DNA from: Desulfuromonadales bacterium
Lineage (GTDB): Bacteria > Desulfobacterota > Desulfuromonadia > Desulfuromonadales > Geopsychrobacteraceae
Assembly: GCA_016931615.1 (NCBI GenBank)
Contig: JAFGEL010000032.1
Coordinates: forward strand, 1-64,000
Direction of reading: 5' to 3'
DNA: 64,000 nucleotides
Position numbers and translations under genes: made by a program. Shown piece by piece: positions 26,622 through 35,889 of the stretch. The notes beneath the pieces are model-generated. The model did no database searches. It worked only from the letters and a program-made list of their open reading frames with translations, and was not told where the DNA came from. The number at the start of each line of letters is the position of its first letter. Position 1 is the first letter of the stretch.

Positions 26622-28055
26622 TTATTTTTCTTCTACTGAATCACGGTCTTTATCTTTCCTGCGTTTTAAACGACGACTCAATGCTGATTGCGAAATTCCG
26701 AGAAAGTTTGCCGCTATCGACTGGTTTCCATCCGCTCTTTTAAACGCTTCATCTACCAGGCTATCTATGGCCTCTGCCAGAGTCGGCAAATTCTTGATCT
26801 CCGAAAAAAGTTCAGAGACGTCACTGTGCGGACTTCTCCAAGCTCTGTCACGGTTAACCAACTTATTAAAGCTGTTAAGATCAACCCAGCCACTGGTACT
26901 CTTAGTCACAGCATCATATAACAGGGCTTCGAGTTCACGAACATTACCCGGAAAATTATAACATTTCAGAATAGAAACAAGTTTGGGACTGTACTTGAGC
27001 TTTTTTTTTCTTAGTTTCGTGGCAATTTTATCGAGAAGGACTTCTACAAGCAAAGGGATATCTTCAATTCTTTCACGCAATGGAGGCATATGGACTTGGT
27101 GAATTTTTAACCGAAAATACAAGTCACGTCTGAACATAGAATTGCTGATCTCTTCTTCAAGATCGTGATGTGTCGCGGTCAAAATTCGGGCATTTGATTT
27201 ATGCGGAACATCGGATCCGAGAGGGAAATATTCCTGTTCCTGCAATAAACGCAGCAGCTTAACCTGTGATGTCTGGCTTAGATCACCGATTTCATCGAGA
27301 AACAGAGTTCCCCCTTCCGCGGCTTTCAACAATCCCTGTCGGTTAGTATCAGCACCGGTAAAAGCACCTCTACGATGACCGAAGAGTGTGTCTGCAAAGC
27401 TCTGTTCATCGAGTCCGGCAATATTCACGCCAATGAAAGGTCCGGATACGCCGCTAAGATCGTGAATCGCTCTGGCAATCAATTCCTTGCCGACCCCGGT
27501 CTCTCCAGTGATGAGTACCGGTTCGGATGAATCCCCGATAGCCTCCACGTATTTGAAAATTGACAGCATTGCTTTATTTCTGGTGATGATCTTAGAAAAA
27601 ATTTCAGGCCGTTCGACACGATTCGTCAGAAGTCGCTGTTTTAATGCTATATTTTCACGTGTTAGTTCCGTACGATCCATGGCCCGCTGGACACTGGATG
27701 TCAGACGAACCTTTTCAACAGGTTTGACAAGATAATCGAATGCACCATTTTTAATGCACTCAACAGCAATATCAAGATCATAGAGAGCAGTGACGACAAT
27801 AATAGGAATCTCCGGATATTCCTCCTTGAGCTGTTTAAGGAGGTCTCGTCCATTGATGTTGGGCATAACCAGATCGAGTAAAATCACGGCAATATTTTTA
27901 TATTGAGTCAACAGCTCCGGAATAGACCCTCCTTCTGTACAGGTCAGGACATTATTGAAACCGCCGGCATTAAGGGCCATCTCAAAACTGTCGACGACAT
28001 CCTGCTCATCGTCTACGACTAGGATTGGATACTTTGCGATCGTGGGTGAAATCAT
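26622..28055 (-). CDS. NtrC-family sigma-54-dependent response regulator
   Basis: A 477-residue activator. The receiver (1-120) has DDE and phospho-acceptor Asp61 in the LDLVMPN motif. The AAA+ domain has Walker A GETGVGKE (184-191), the sigma-54 contact loop GAFTGA (230-235) and Walker B LFLDEIGDLS. A Fis-type helix-turn-helix closes the protein (NQSIAANFLGISQSALSRRLKRR). The start at 28055 has AGGAG 7 nt upstream and is preferred over 28097, which overlaps the kinase stop but has no SD. It is encoded directly after its likely partner kinase and is divergent from two units with -24/-12 promoters, which it probably activates. Confidence 0.92.
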   Translation of the reverse strand: MISPTIAKYPILVVDDEQDVVDSFEMALNAGGFNNVLTCTEGGSIPELLTQYKNIAVILLDLVMPNINGRDLLKQLKEEYPEIPIIVVTALYDLDIAVECIKNGAFDYLVKPVEKVRLTSSVQRAMDRTELTRENIALKQRLLTNRVERPEIFSKIITRNKAMLSIFKYVEAIGDSSEPVLITGETGVGKELIARAIHDLSGVSGPFIGVNIAGLDEQSFADTLFGHRRGAFTGADTNRQGLLKAAEGGTLFLDEIGDLSQTSQVKLLRLLQEQEYFPLGSDVPHKSNARILTATHHDLEEEISNSMFRRDLYFRLKIHQVHMPPLRERIEDIPLLVEVLLDKIATKLRKKKLKYSPKLVSILKCYNFPGNVRELEALLYDAVTKSTSGWVDLNSFNKLVNRDRAWRSPHSDVSELFSEIKNLPTLAEAIDSLVDEAFKRADGNQSIAANFLGISQSALSRRLKRRKDKDRDSVEEK

Positions 28056-28096
28056 AATTTCTCCTGCACTCAGATTGAATGGGCACACTCCTATCA

Positions 28097-30613
28097 TCAG
28101 ACAGGAAATGTCAAAACGACCTTCGTTCCTTGTCCTTCTATAGATTCAAAATCCATCGTCCCCCTGAACTCCCTGACAATGGTTTCTGAAACAGACAACC
28201 CAAGTCCCGTCCCTCCCTGATCACGTTTTGTAGTGAAAAAAGGGTCTTTTATGTGATCAATGTTCTCTTTATCGATACCGATGCCTTCGTCCTTACAAAT
28301 TATGCTGATGGTCTTTTCGGTTCTGTTATGGCGTGTCATTATCGATATGGCTTTCGATGGGTCATTCAAAGCTTGGCAGGCATTCTGGATGATGTTTATC
28401 ATCACCTGCTCGAGTCTTTGTGAATTACCTTTTATGGGAGGCAACTGGGGATCAAGCTTTTTTGTGAAGTTGGTAGTACTTCTCTTGATCATGCTTGAGA
28501 GAAGAATTTCCGCTGAATTAATAACACTATTGATATCGATATGTTCCTTTAAATCAATCACTTCCTGACTTGAAAAAAATTTAAGTTCCTTGATGATTCG
28601 CTTAATCCTCCGTGAACCATCGATGATCCGTGCGCACAGGTCGGGATAAATGATACTGAACTTAGAATAGCTCATCCCACCAATCAAAAAGTCCCCGTTT
28701 TCCTTATAATATTCATCCATAATCGCCTTACTTTCTTTCCAGGTTTCTTTGAGCATTTCTGCATTAGCCAGAATAAAGGTATTGGGATTGTTGATCTCAT
28801 GAGCCACTCCTGATGCCATGATACCCATGGAAATCATACGGTCCGCCTGATAGAGTTGCTTCTGACGCAAGGCAGCCTCCTGCTCGGCTCTAATTTTGTC
28901 AGTGATGTCATCAAGAACAACAACCATCTCCGTAACATCTCCCTGAGCGTCGAAAAGGGGGGCAATTGACGTGGAAACAATGTATCTACGCCCCTCCGGC
29001 CAGCAGAGTGCGCAGCGAACATCGTTGAGAGGTAAGCGACTGTGGATGGCCATGTCTATCGGTGTTTTATCCTCGGCCAAATCGCGGCAATCAATATCCT
29101 TAAATTTCCAGAGCGGCTTCTCGTAATTTAAGTCTCCCTTCTGCAATTCCAGAAAGTTTTCTGCATAGAAATTTGCAAAGGTGATCTGCCGCCGAGCGTT
29201 AAACAGCATTATGCTGATCGGACTGGAATCCATGACACGTGAAAAAATATCGCGTTCTCTTCTCAGATCTTCCTGAACTTTTTTCTTTTCCGTTATATCC
29301 AGGCAGAAGCCTTCGATAATGCTCTCCTGATTGGAATTTAGCGCCAATCGGCCAGATAGAGTCACCCAGATTGAGGTTCCGTCTTTTTTAATAAACTGAG
29401 TTTCAAAGTCTTTGGTTTGATTGTTTGCTTTCAATTGCGCCACAAACTTATTCCGATCTTTCTGATCTTTATAAATTTCAAGCGCTTTTTTCTCTCTAAC
29501 CAGTTCCGCCTTTTCTTCATAACCGAGAAGCTCAGCCATCGAAGGACTGGCGTCGATAAATTTTCCATCAAGAGAACTTTGATAAATTCCCATAACAGCA
29601 TTATCAAAAATATTTTTGTATTTGTTTTCAGTATAAATCAGTTTTTTTTCAGTATGCTTCCGGTATTGAATGTTTTCCAACAGGAAAAATATCAATATCG
29701 CCAGGCCACCAGTGATCCCGAGAGCAACACCAAGAAGCTGATAGTAGAGTGGCGGAAGTTTAAACGGAGTATTTTTTTCAAAACAGGAGACAAGTTCCCA
29801 ACCAAGCATAGACAACGGCGCCCTCGCTACAAAATACGACTTACCGTCAATTAATATATCCTGCTCTTTCAGATCAATGTTGAGTGGTTTGATATCGTTC
29901 AGCACGTACTGTTTTGTTTTTCTGAGATTTCCCCAGGTAGACGCGGAAATACTTCCAACGCTTTTCAACAACCATTTGGGCTGATTAGACGCAAAAACAA
30001 TTCCTTCCGGCGATAAAATACTAATTTTTTCATCCTTTTCCTTAAGTAGTAACTCAATTTCAGCAACGCCGATTTTCATTGCGACAACACCGTTCGGTCG
30101 AGCACTATCTCCGCTATAAACCGGCGAACTCAGGTGAAGGCCTCTTGTCCCGGTGACGACACCCACCGCTGGAAAAACCGCCATTTCTCCTTTGATGGCG
30201 TTCTGAAAATAAGGGCGAAAGCTGTAATCCTGTCCGACAAGTGCGCTCATTTCCCGCGAGCCGGAACTTTCAACGGATATGCCATCACGGTTAATCAGAT
30301 AAATAAGTTCCGTATGAGAGATCTCGTTTGAGATCTTAAGTATCTGTCGGACATTTTTGTCTTTAGGATCAATTCTGCCGCCAAGGATGTCCTGGATAAT
30401 TTTATTTTTGGCCAAAGTTTCGCATATTTTTAGTCTTTTGCTGATGATTTCCTCAATCTGATTGGCAAGAACATTGACTTTCGTTATCTGATCAGAACGT
30501 TGATTTTCCTGGATAAGCAGATCCGTTATAAGGTTCCAAAGAATAAAGATGGTAAAAATCAGAACAATCATCAAAAACAAAAATTTCAAATAAATTCTTT
30601 TCATTGTCGGCAT
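28097..30613 (-). CDS. Membrane Cache-PAS sensor histidine kinase (DctB/NtrB-like)
   Basis: An 838-residue kinase. A membrane helix (about 8-28) leads to a periplasmic Cache-type sensor (about 30-285), then a second helix near 290-312 (GVALGITGGLAILIFFLL). Two PAS domains follow (about 325-445 and 450-560), then the H-box MASGVAHEINNPNTF (His about 605) and an ATPase domain with FFTTKRDQGGTGLGLSV. The periplasmic sensor fits detection of an external carboxylate. The downstream NtrC-type regulator is its likely partner. The ATG at 30613 or the one at 30604 may be used; neither has a strong SD. The region is notably A/T-rich. Confidence 0.88.
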   Translation of the reverse strand: MPTMKRIYLKFLFLMIVLIFTIFILWNLITDLLIQENQRSDQITKVNVLANQIEEIISKRLKICETLAKNKIIQDILGGRIDPKDKNVRQILKISNEISHTELIYLINRDGISVESSGSREMSALVGQDYSFRPYFQNAIKGEMAVFPAVGVVTGTRGLHLSSPVYSGDSARPNGVVAMKIGVAEIELLLKEKDEKISILSPEGIVFASNQPKWLLKSVGSISASTWGNLRKTKQYVLNDIKPLNIDLKEQDILIDGKSYFVARAPLSMLGWELVSCFEKNTPFKLPPLYYQLLGVALGITGGLAILIFFLLENIQYRKHTEKKLIYTENKYKNIFDNAVMGIYQSSLDGKFIDASPSMAELLGYEEKAELVREKKALEIYKDQKDRNKFVAQLKANNQTKDFETQFIKKDGTSIWVTLSGRLALNSNQESIIEGFCLDITEKKKVQEDLRRERDIFSRVMDSSPISIMLFNARRQITFANFYAENFLELQKGDLNYEKPLWKFKDIDCRDLAEDKTPIDMAIHSRLPLNDVRCALCWPEGRRYIVSTSIAPLFDAQGDVTEMVVVLDDITDKIRAEQEAALRQKQLYQADRMISMGIMASGVAHEINNPNTFILANAEMLKETWKESKAIMDEYYKENGDFLIGGMSYSKFSIIYPDLCARIIDGSRRIKRIIKELKFFSSQEVIDLKEHIDINSVINSAEILLSSMIKRSTTNFTKKLDPQLPPIKGNSQRLEQVMINIIQNACQALNDPSKAISIMTRHNRTEKTISIICKDEGIGIDKENIDHIKDPFFTTKRDQGGTGLGLSVSETIVREFRGTMDFESIEGQGTKVVLTFPV

Positions 30614-30786
30614 CTTTTAATTTTTACTGTTATGGGCAACAAACTTATTATTCCAAAAAATTCGTCTTATAAATTCGCAAAAAACGTGCCGTCAGTGGGC
30701 ATTCAACGCAGAGCTTAACTAACTGAATATGCAAATCATCGGCAAACCATTGTCCCTCAGAAAGATACATCAAGAGCATGTTGGCA

Positions 30787-30808
30787 AATAGTTTTTATTG
30801 TCAATATT
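30787..30808. promoter_or_regulatory. Candidate upstream activator site 1 (heptamer plus 12-mer)
   Basis: AATAGTT (30787-30793), 3 nt, then ATTGTCAATATT (30797-30808). The same 12-mer, inverted, occurs at 37412-37423 ahead of the second sigma-54 promoter, again next to AATAGTT/AACTATT heptamers. It lies about 350 bp from the -24 element. Binding by the NtrC-type regulator is an inference. Confidence 0.45.
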
Positions 30809-31156
30809 AATGATTATAGATAGTTATTCCCTCTTGAAGAGTCTTGTTTCTTCTTCATAAAACCAGTTGCGGAACAAAATCTATTCCACTGCTTTTGTCC
30901 GGTCGGTAGCGCACCGGCATAAACTGAGAGCTCTTTCGATATACACTGAAAGACCCCATAGTCCACAAAATGTTATCAATTATTCTAAAAGTCATAAACA
31001 CTGCAATATGTCATAGTCTGTAACTGCCTGATTCTGCTTTTGAATTAGACAATCGATAAGGAGCTTAGAACATATTACATAATCTGGTGAGACATCGCCG
31101 ACTCAACAGATGAAACTGAAGACGCCTTAATCGGGGATTTCATAAAAATTCATTCT

Positions 31157-31173
31157 TTGGTCTACTGTTTGCA
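31157..31173 (+). promoter_or_regulatory. Sigma-54 (-24/-12) promoter of the leuC-like unit
   Basis: TTGGTCTACTGTTTGCA has the invariant GG (31159-31160) and GC (31171-31172) separated by exactly 10 bp, with TTGC at the -12 element. The predicted start near 31184 leaves a leader of about 80 nt before the ATG at 31263. The partner activator is encoded divergently. Confidence 0.7.
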
Positions 31174-31262
31174 GTATCCATGCTGTTCTATCATTGAGTA
31201 CAACCACAAACAAAACGTCACATTTTTCCTTATACCCACAATTCCCAGATTACGGAGGCGGC

Positions 31263-32555
31263 ATGGGACAAACAATTGCAGAGAAAATTTTCGCCCGACA
31301 TTTTCGGGATGAGCCTTTTCCCGGAGTCAACATTCTCAACATCGACAGGGTTTTTTGTCATGAAATTCTCACGCCGATTGCCATCAATGACTTGATCCAA
31401 AGAGGTCGGGATGGAGTTTTCGATAGGGAGAAGGTCAAAGCTATAATCGATCATGTTACGCCCTCAAAAGATTCAAAAACTGCTACGCAAGCAAAAACAA
31501 TGAGGGACTGGGCACGTCGTGTCGGCTTAAAAGACTTTTTTGATGTTGGACAAAACGGAGTGTGCCATGCTCTCTTTCCAGAAAAGGGTTTTATTCGTCC
31601 CGGCCAGACCGTAATCATGGGTGACAGCCACACCTGTACCTACGGTGCTTTCGGCAGCTTTGCCGCCGGCGTCGGAACTACTGATCTTGAAGTCGGGATC
31701 ATGAAAGGAATTTGCTCTTTTCGGCCACCTGTCACTATACGTATCAATTTGACAGGAGAACTTCGCGCCGGAGTATATGCCAAAGATGTTATTCTCTATA
31801 TCATTGGTGCCATCGGTGTTAATGGTGCCACGGACCGGATTATCGAATTTCATGGACCGGTAGTAAATAAAATGAGCATGGAAGCCAGGATGACTCTATG
31901 CAATATGGCCGTGGAAGCAGGTGCAACAACAGGCATTTGTGAGCCTGATGCGACTACGGTCGACTACCTGTGGCCATTTATCCAAGCTGAGTATCGCGAT
32001 CGGAATTCTGCACTGGACGACTTTTCGCAATGGCGAGCCGACATTGATGCCGACTATTCCGAAACGCTGAATTTCGATCTGAGCAGCCTTGAACCGCAGG
32101 TTACCTATAATTATAAACCTGATTGTGTCAAGACTGTTGGCGAGATGGCGGGCACGCCGATTGATCAGGTCTATATTGGAAGCTGCACTAACGGGAGGCT
32201 TGAAGATTTACGGATTGCCGCGGAAGTTCTCAAGGGTCACAAAATCGCCGATACAATTCGTGCCATTCTGTCGCCGGCAACCCCGGCAACTTTTCAAGCG
32301 GCGATCAAAGATGGACTTATAGATATCTTCATGGAGGCTGGTTTCTGTGTCACGAACCCGACCTGTGGTGCCTGTCTCGGGCTCAGTAATGGCGTTCTGG
32401 CTGAAGGAGAAGTCTGTGCGTCAACAACCAACCGCAACTTCAACGGCCGCATGGGTAAGGGCGGTATGGTTCACCTGATGAGCCCCGCCACCGCTGCCGC
32501 CACAGCCCTGCAGGGTTCCATTGCGGATGCACGCACGATCTCTGCGCAACCTTGA
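31263..32555 (+). CDS. LeuC/DmdA-like hydro-lyase large subunit (aconitase superfamily)
   Basis: A 430-residue large subunit of the isopropylmalate-dehydratase/homoaconitase group, of the shorter archaeal-type LeuC rather than the enterobacterial one. The 4Fe-4S ligands are Cys308 (YIGSCTNGR), Cys368 and Cys371 (NPTCGACLG), with the same 60+3 spacing as LeuC. The start at 31263 (MGQTIAEKIFARH, with GGAGG just upstream) is chosen over a TTG at 31194. Family members dehydrate or hydrate isopropylmalate, citramalate/citraconate or dimethylmalate. Linked to a TRAP importer, CoA-transferase and lyase, it more likely works in C5-diacid catabolism than in leucine synthesis, because no other leu gene is present. 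Confidence 0.87.
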   Translation: MGQTIAEKIFARHFRDEPFPGVNILNIDRVFCHEILTPIAINDLIQRGRDGVFDREKVKAIIDHVTPSKDSKTATQAKTMRDWARRVGLKDFFDVGQNGVCHALFPEKGFIRPGQTVIMGDSHTCTYGAFGSFAAGVGTTDLEVGIMKGICSFRPPVTIRINLTGELRAGVYAKDVILYIIGAIGVNGATDRIIEFHGPVVNKMSMEARMTLCNMAVEAGATTGICEPDATTVDYLWPFIQAEYRDRNSALDDFSQWRADIDADYSETLNFDLSSLEPQVTYNYKPDCVKTVGEMAGTPIDQVYIGSCTNGRLEDLRIAAEVLKGHKIADTIRAILSPATPATFQAAIKDGLIDIFMEAGFCVTNPTCGACLGLSNGVLAEGEVCASTTNRNFNGRMGKGGMVHLMSPATAAATALQGSIADARTISAQP

Positions 32556-32583
32556 AAATTAAATTATTGTACAGGAGCAGATC

Positions 32584-33114
32584 ATGAGTGACCATTTCGG
32601 TGGACCGGCACTTTTTCTCGACCGGTCGGACATCAACACAGACGAAATCATCCCAGCTAAATATCTCACCGAAATTTCGAAGGAAGCTTTGAAACCGTAC
32701 TGTCTTGAAGACCTGTCTCTGGAAGGGTTTGATCACCAAAGTGAAGCCATGGCTCAAGCCAGGGTAATCGTCACGCGTAAAAATTTCGGCTGTGGCTCAT
32801 CTCGCGAACACGCACCTTGGGTTTTTGAAGTTAATGACATCAAGGTTGTGATCGCAGAGAGTTTTGCCAGGATTTTCAGACAAAACATGTATAATTGCGG
32901 AATGATGGCCATTGAACTGGCGGCTCCGGAACTGGACCGGTTGTTTGAACTTGCCGAATACGGTCAAGTTCATATTCACATTGATGTCAACCGACGGCAA
33001 ATCAACGCTGAAACACATACCAAACGGCTGACATTCAACTTTGACATCACCCCGTTTGACATGGCCTTGGTCAATGCCGGGGGGTGGATCAATTTTGTTG
33101 ATACCCGTTATTGA
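32584..33114 (+). CDS. LeuD/DmdB-like hydro-lyase small subunit
   Basis: A 176-residue small subunit (swivel domain) matching the LeuD/DmdB family. It has DRSDINTDEIIPAKYL near the N-terminus and the substrate-binding loop FGCGSSREHAPW, followed by VIAESFARIFRQNMYNCG. AGGAG precedes the ATG. The TEISKEALKPYC segment after the YL replaces the usual LeuD specificity stretch and is closer to what I recall for DmdB (dimethylmalate/maleate) types. It forms the enzyme with the preceding large subunit, 28 bp upstream. Confidence 0.86.
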   Translation: MSDHFGGPALFLDRSDINTDEIIPAKYLTEISKEALKPYCLEDLSLEGFDHQSEAMAQARVIVTRKNFGCGSSREHAPWVFEVNDIKVVIAESFARIFRQNMYNCGMMAIELAAPELDRLFELAEYGQVHIHIDVNRRQINAETHTKRLTFNFDITPFDMALVNAGGWINFVDTRY

Positions 33115-33201
33115 ACGGAAATTCCAACGGCTTTGTATTAGTGACTACCTGTCAGACACGGAATCCTTCTTGGTATCAAAAATAAAGACAGAGAGGACCC
33201 C

Positions 33202-35880
33202 ATGAACGCAATTCTTCCACACCTTCTTGATGATGATGAACAGAGAGATTGGCTCGACGCTCTCGACAGTCTTTCCCGACAGAAGGGGGAGGAGGGGGTT
33301 CGCGAACTTTTACGGACTCTTCAGGACCATGCTCTGAGCAACGGCATCCAACTCAACGAAGCAACACTGAATACTCCCTATGTGAACACCATCCATTGGA
33401 GTCGTCAGCCTGCCTATCCGGGAGACCAGGAGCTGGAAAAAAAGATCGAAAACATCATTCGCTGGAACGCCATGGCTATGGTTCTTCAGGCGAACGATCG
33501 GGGTGCAGGCGTCGGTGGTCATATCGCCACCTACGCTTCTGCAGCGACTCAGATGGAAGTCGGTTTCCAACATTTCTTCAGAGCACCATCTCCAGATTAC
33601 GGAGGGGATCTGCTGATCGTTCAACCTCATGCATCCCCCGGGATTTATGCCAGGGCATTTTTAGAAGGGTTTTTGAGCGAAGTCCAACTAAAAAATTTCC
33701 GTCGTGAGCTGCAACCCGGCGGCGGGCTTTCTTCCTATCCACATCCTCGCAATATGCCTGATTTCTGGCAAGTACCCAGCAGTTCTATGGGACTTGGAAC
33801 GCCAACAGCAATTTATCAAGCTCGATACATGAAATATCTTGAGAGCCGAGGGCTTAAACCAAAGAATGGTGGGCGTGTCTGGTGTTTCGTCGGTGACGGC
33901 GAAACAGATGAACCGGAAGTCCGTGGCACCATCAATATGGCTTCGCGGGAACACCTGGACAACCTGATCCTGGTGGTAAACTGCAACCTCCAAAGGCTGG
34001 ACGGCCCGGTACGAGGCAACGGCAAAATCATCCAGGAACTTGAACGCAGTTTCCGCGGTGCTGACTGGAATGTCATCAAGGTCATCTGGGGTAGTGGCTG
34101 GGACCCCCTGCTTGATCATGATTTTACAGGGGCACTGCATCGACGTATGGAGGAAGCTCTTGACGGAGACTACCAACGCTATTCAGTGTCAAGCGGTGAT
34201 GTGCAAAGAGAACTCTGGGTTGAAAACAATCCGGTTCTGCGTGAAATGATGTCTTCTTTGAGTGATGAAGAGGTACGCGCAATCAGGCGCGGTGGACAGG
34301 ATCCGAAGAAAATCTACGCTGCTTATCACTTGGCCTGTCAGGCTCAGCAGAAGCCGATGGTGATTCTGATTAAAACCGTCAAGGGAGATGGACTTGGAAC
34401 TGCTGCTCAAGGACGCAATACCAGTCACCAAAAAAAACAGTTCAGCGCTCAAGAACGAAGAGAATGTGCAGAGCGTTGGGCTATTCCTCTAAAGCGCGAA
34501 CAGATCGACCGGGCTGAACTTTACCTGCCGCGGGATGACAGCCCGGAGATGTCTTACCTCCACGAAAAGCGGCAAGTCCTGAATGGCTACCTGCCTCGGA
34601 GACATCAAAACTGCCCCGCACTACCCACACCACCACTTTCCTTCTTTAAAGAATTTTTCAAAGGAACGGGTGAACGCGAAGCGAGCACAACAATGGTCTT
34701 TGTGCGCATGCTGTCCCGTCTACTGAAAGAAAAAGAAATCGGCCGATATATCGTTCCGATTGTTCCTGATGAAGCCCGAACCTTCGGTATGGATGGACTG
34801 TTCAAAGAGGTCGGCATCTATTCCCCGGTCGGCCAGCGCTATCAGCCAGTTGATGCCGACAGCCTACTTCCTTACCGTGAAACGAAAGACGGGCAGATTC
34901 TTCAGGAGGGTATCTGTGAAACCGGAGCTATTGCATCCTTCCTTGCTGCTGGAAGCGCATATTCCGTCCACGGAATTCCGACCATACCTTTTTACATCTT
35001 CTACTCCATGTTCGGTTTTCAACGTGTCGGTGATATGATCTGGGCCAGTGGAGATATGATTTGCCGTGGCTTCCTGCTCGGCGGTACCGCCGGGCGCACG
35101 ACCCTCAACGGCGAGGGTTTACAACATCAGGACGGCCACAGTCACATCTTGGCGGGAACTTTCCCGAACTTAAAGAGTTACGACCCTGCTTTTGGCTACG
35201 AACTAGCTGTTATTTTGCGTGACGGTATTGATAGGATGTATCAAAGGGAGGAGAAAATATTCTATTACATCACCCTCTACAATGAAGCATACCCAATGCC
35301 GACAATGCCGGAAGAGAGTCTCCTGTCAGAGCAGATCGTGCGCGGTATTTACTGTCTGAAAAAAAGTGATACGGGCAAAAAAATCCGTCGTCGGATCCAC
35401 CTACTTGCCAGCGGGGTCATGGTTGGCGAGGCTTTAATTGCAGCTGAGCTGCTGGAGAAATTTGGATTCACTGCCGATATCTGGAGCGTAACCAGCTTTT
35501 CCGAACTCTACCGAGATGCCGTGACCGTTGAAAGAAACAACCGCCTGTATCCTGAAGAGCCTCCCGCCCGGCCATATCTTCAACAGATTTTTTCCGACCC
35601 TGACGATATTTTTGTTGCTGTAAGTGACTATCTTAAAGCTTTACCCAACAGCATTCGTCCTTGGGTTCCGGGTCTCATGAATGTTTTGGGAACCGACGGT
35701 TACGGGCTGAGCGAAGCTAAGTCGGATTTGCGACACTTTTTTGAGGTCAGCAGTGAACATATTGCCTATGCCGCACTTGAAGCTCTGTGCCGATGCGGGG
35801 ATTTAACTCAAGAAGAACTGATCAATACCCGAAATGCTCTAGAGATCAATCCCGATAATATTAGCGCAGCCGAGCGATGA
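33202..35880 (+). CDS. aceE: Pyruvate dehydrogenase E1, homodimeric type
   Basis: An 892-residue E1 of the AceE type. The thiamine-diphosphate motif runs from GDGETDEPE (near 231) to NCNLQRLDGPVRGN. Other signatures are NTIHWSRQPAYPGD, GRTTLNGEGLQHQDGHSH and GTDGYGLSEAKSDLRHFFE. Length and order match full-length AceE. It decarboxylates pyruvate and acetylates E2. GAGAGGA precedes the ATG. It is unusual as part of a catabolic operon with a LeuCD-like enzyme: it would oxidise the pyruvate released by the lyase encoded downstream. No E3 gene follows, so dihydrolipoamide dehydrogenase must come from elsewhere. Confidence 0.93.
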   Translation: MNAILPHLLDDDEQRDWLDALDSLSRQKGEEGVRELLRTLQDHALSNGIQLNEATLNTPYVNTIHWSRQPAYPGDQELEKKIENIIRWNAMAMVLQANDRGAGVGGHIATYASAATQMEVGFQHFFRAPSPDYGGDLLIVQPHASPGIYARAFLEGFLSEVQLKNFRRELQPGGGLSSYPHPRNMPDFWQVPSSSMGLGTPTAIYQARYMKYLESRGLKPKNGGRVWCFVGDGETDEPEVRGTINMASREHLDNLILVVNCNLQRLDGPVRGNGKIIQELERSFRGADWNVIKVIWGSGWDPLLDHDFTGALHRRMEEALDGDYQRYSVSSGDVQRELWVENNPVLREMMSSLSDEEVRAIRRGGQDPKKIYAAYHLACQAQQKPMVILIKTVKGDGLGTAAQGRNTSHQKKQFSAQERRECAERWAIPLKREQIDRAELYLPRDDSPEMSYLHEKRQVLNGYLPRRHQNCPALPTPPLSFFKEFFKGTGEREASTTMVFVRMLSRLLKEKEIGRYIVPIVPDEARTFGMDGLFKEVGIYSPVGQRYQPVDADSLLPYRETKDGQILQEGICETGAIASFLAAGSAYSVHGIPTIPFYIFYSMFGFQRVGDMIWASGDMICRGFLLGGTAGRTTLNGEGLQHQDGHSHILAGTFPNLKSYDPAFGYELAVILRDGIDRMYQREEKIFYYITLYNEAYPMPTMPEESLLSEQIVRGIYCLKKSDTGKKIRRRIHLLASGVMVGEALIAAELLEKFGFTADIWSVTSFSELYRDAVTVERNNRLYPEEPPARPYLQQIFSDPDDIFVAVSDYLKALPNSIRPWVPGLMNVLGTDGYGLSEAKSDLRHFFEVSSEHIAYAALEALCRCGDLTQEELINTRNALEINPDNISAAER

Positions 35881-35889
35881 GGATACTAG

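Larger units (their letters stand above)
30614..31262. other. Divergent regulatory region between the kinase and leuC-like genes
   Basis: This 649-bp stretch has no convincing gene. It is A/T-rich and holds a sigma-54-type promoter at 31157-31173, the 12-mer ATTGTCAATATT at 30797-30808 with an AATAGTT heptamer 3 nt to its left (30787-30793), and a CTATTCCA octamer at 30881-30888. A short dyad CCGGT/ACCGG sits near 30900. The leuC-like start is at its right end. Confidence 0.55.

Noticed and set aside
31263-33114. Leucine biosynthesis leuCD
   Set aside because: No leuA or leuB nearby; the genes sit with catabolic and transport genes under a sigma-54-type promoter, so a catabolic hydro-lyase is more likely.
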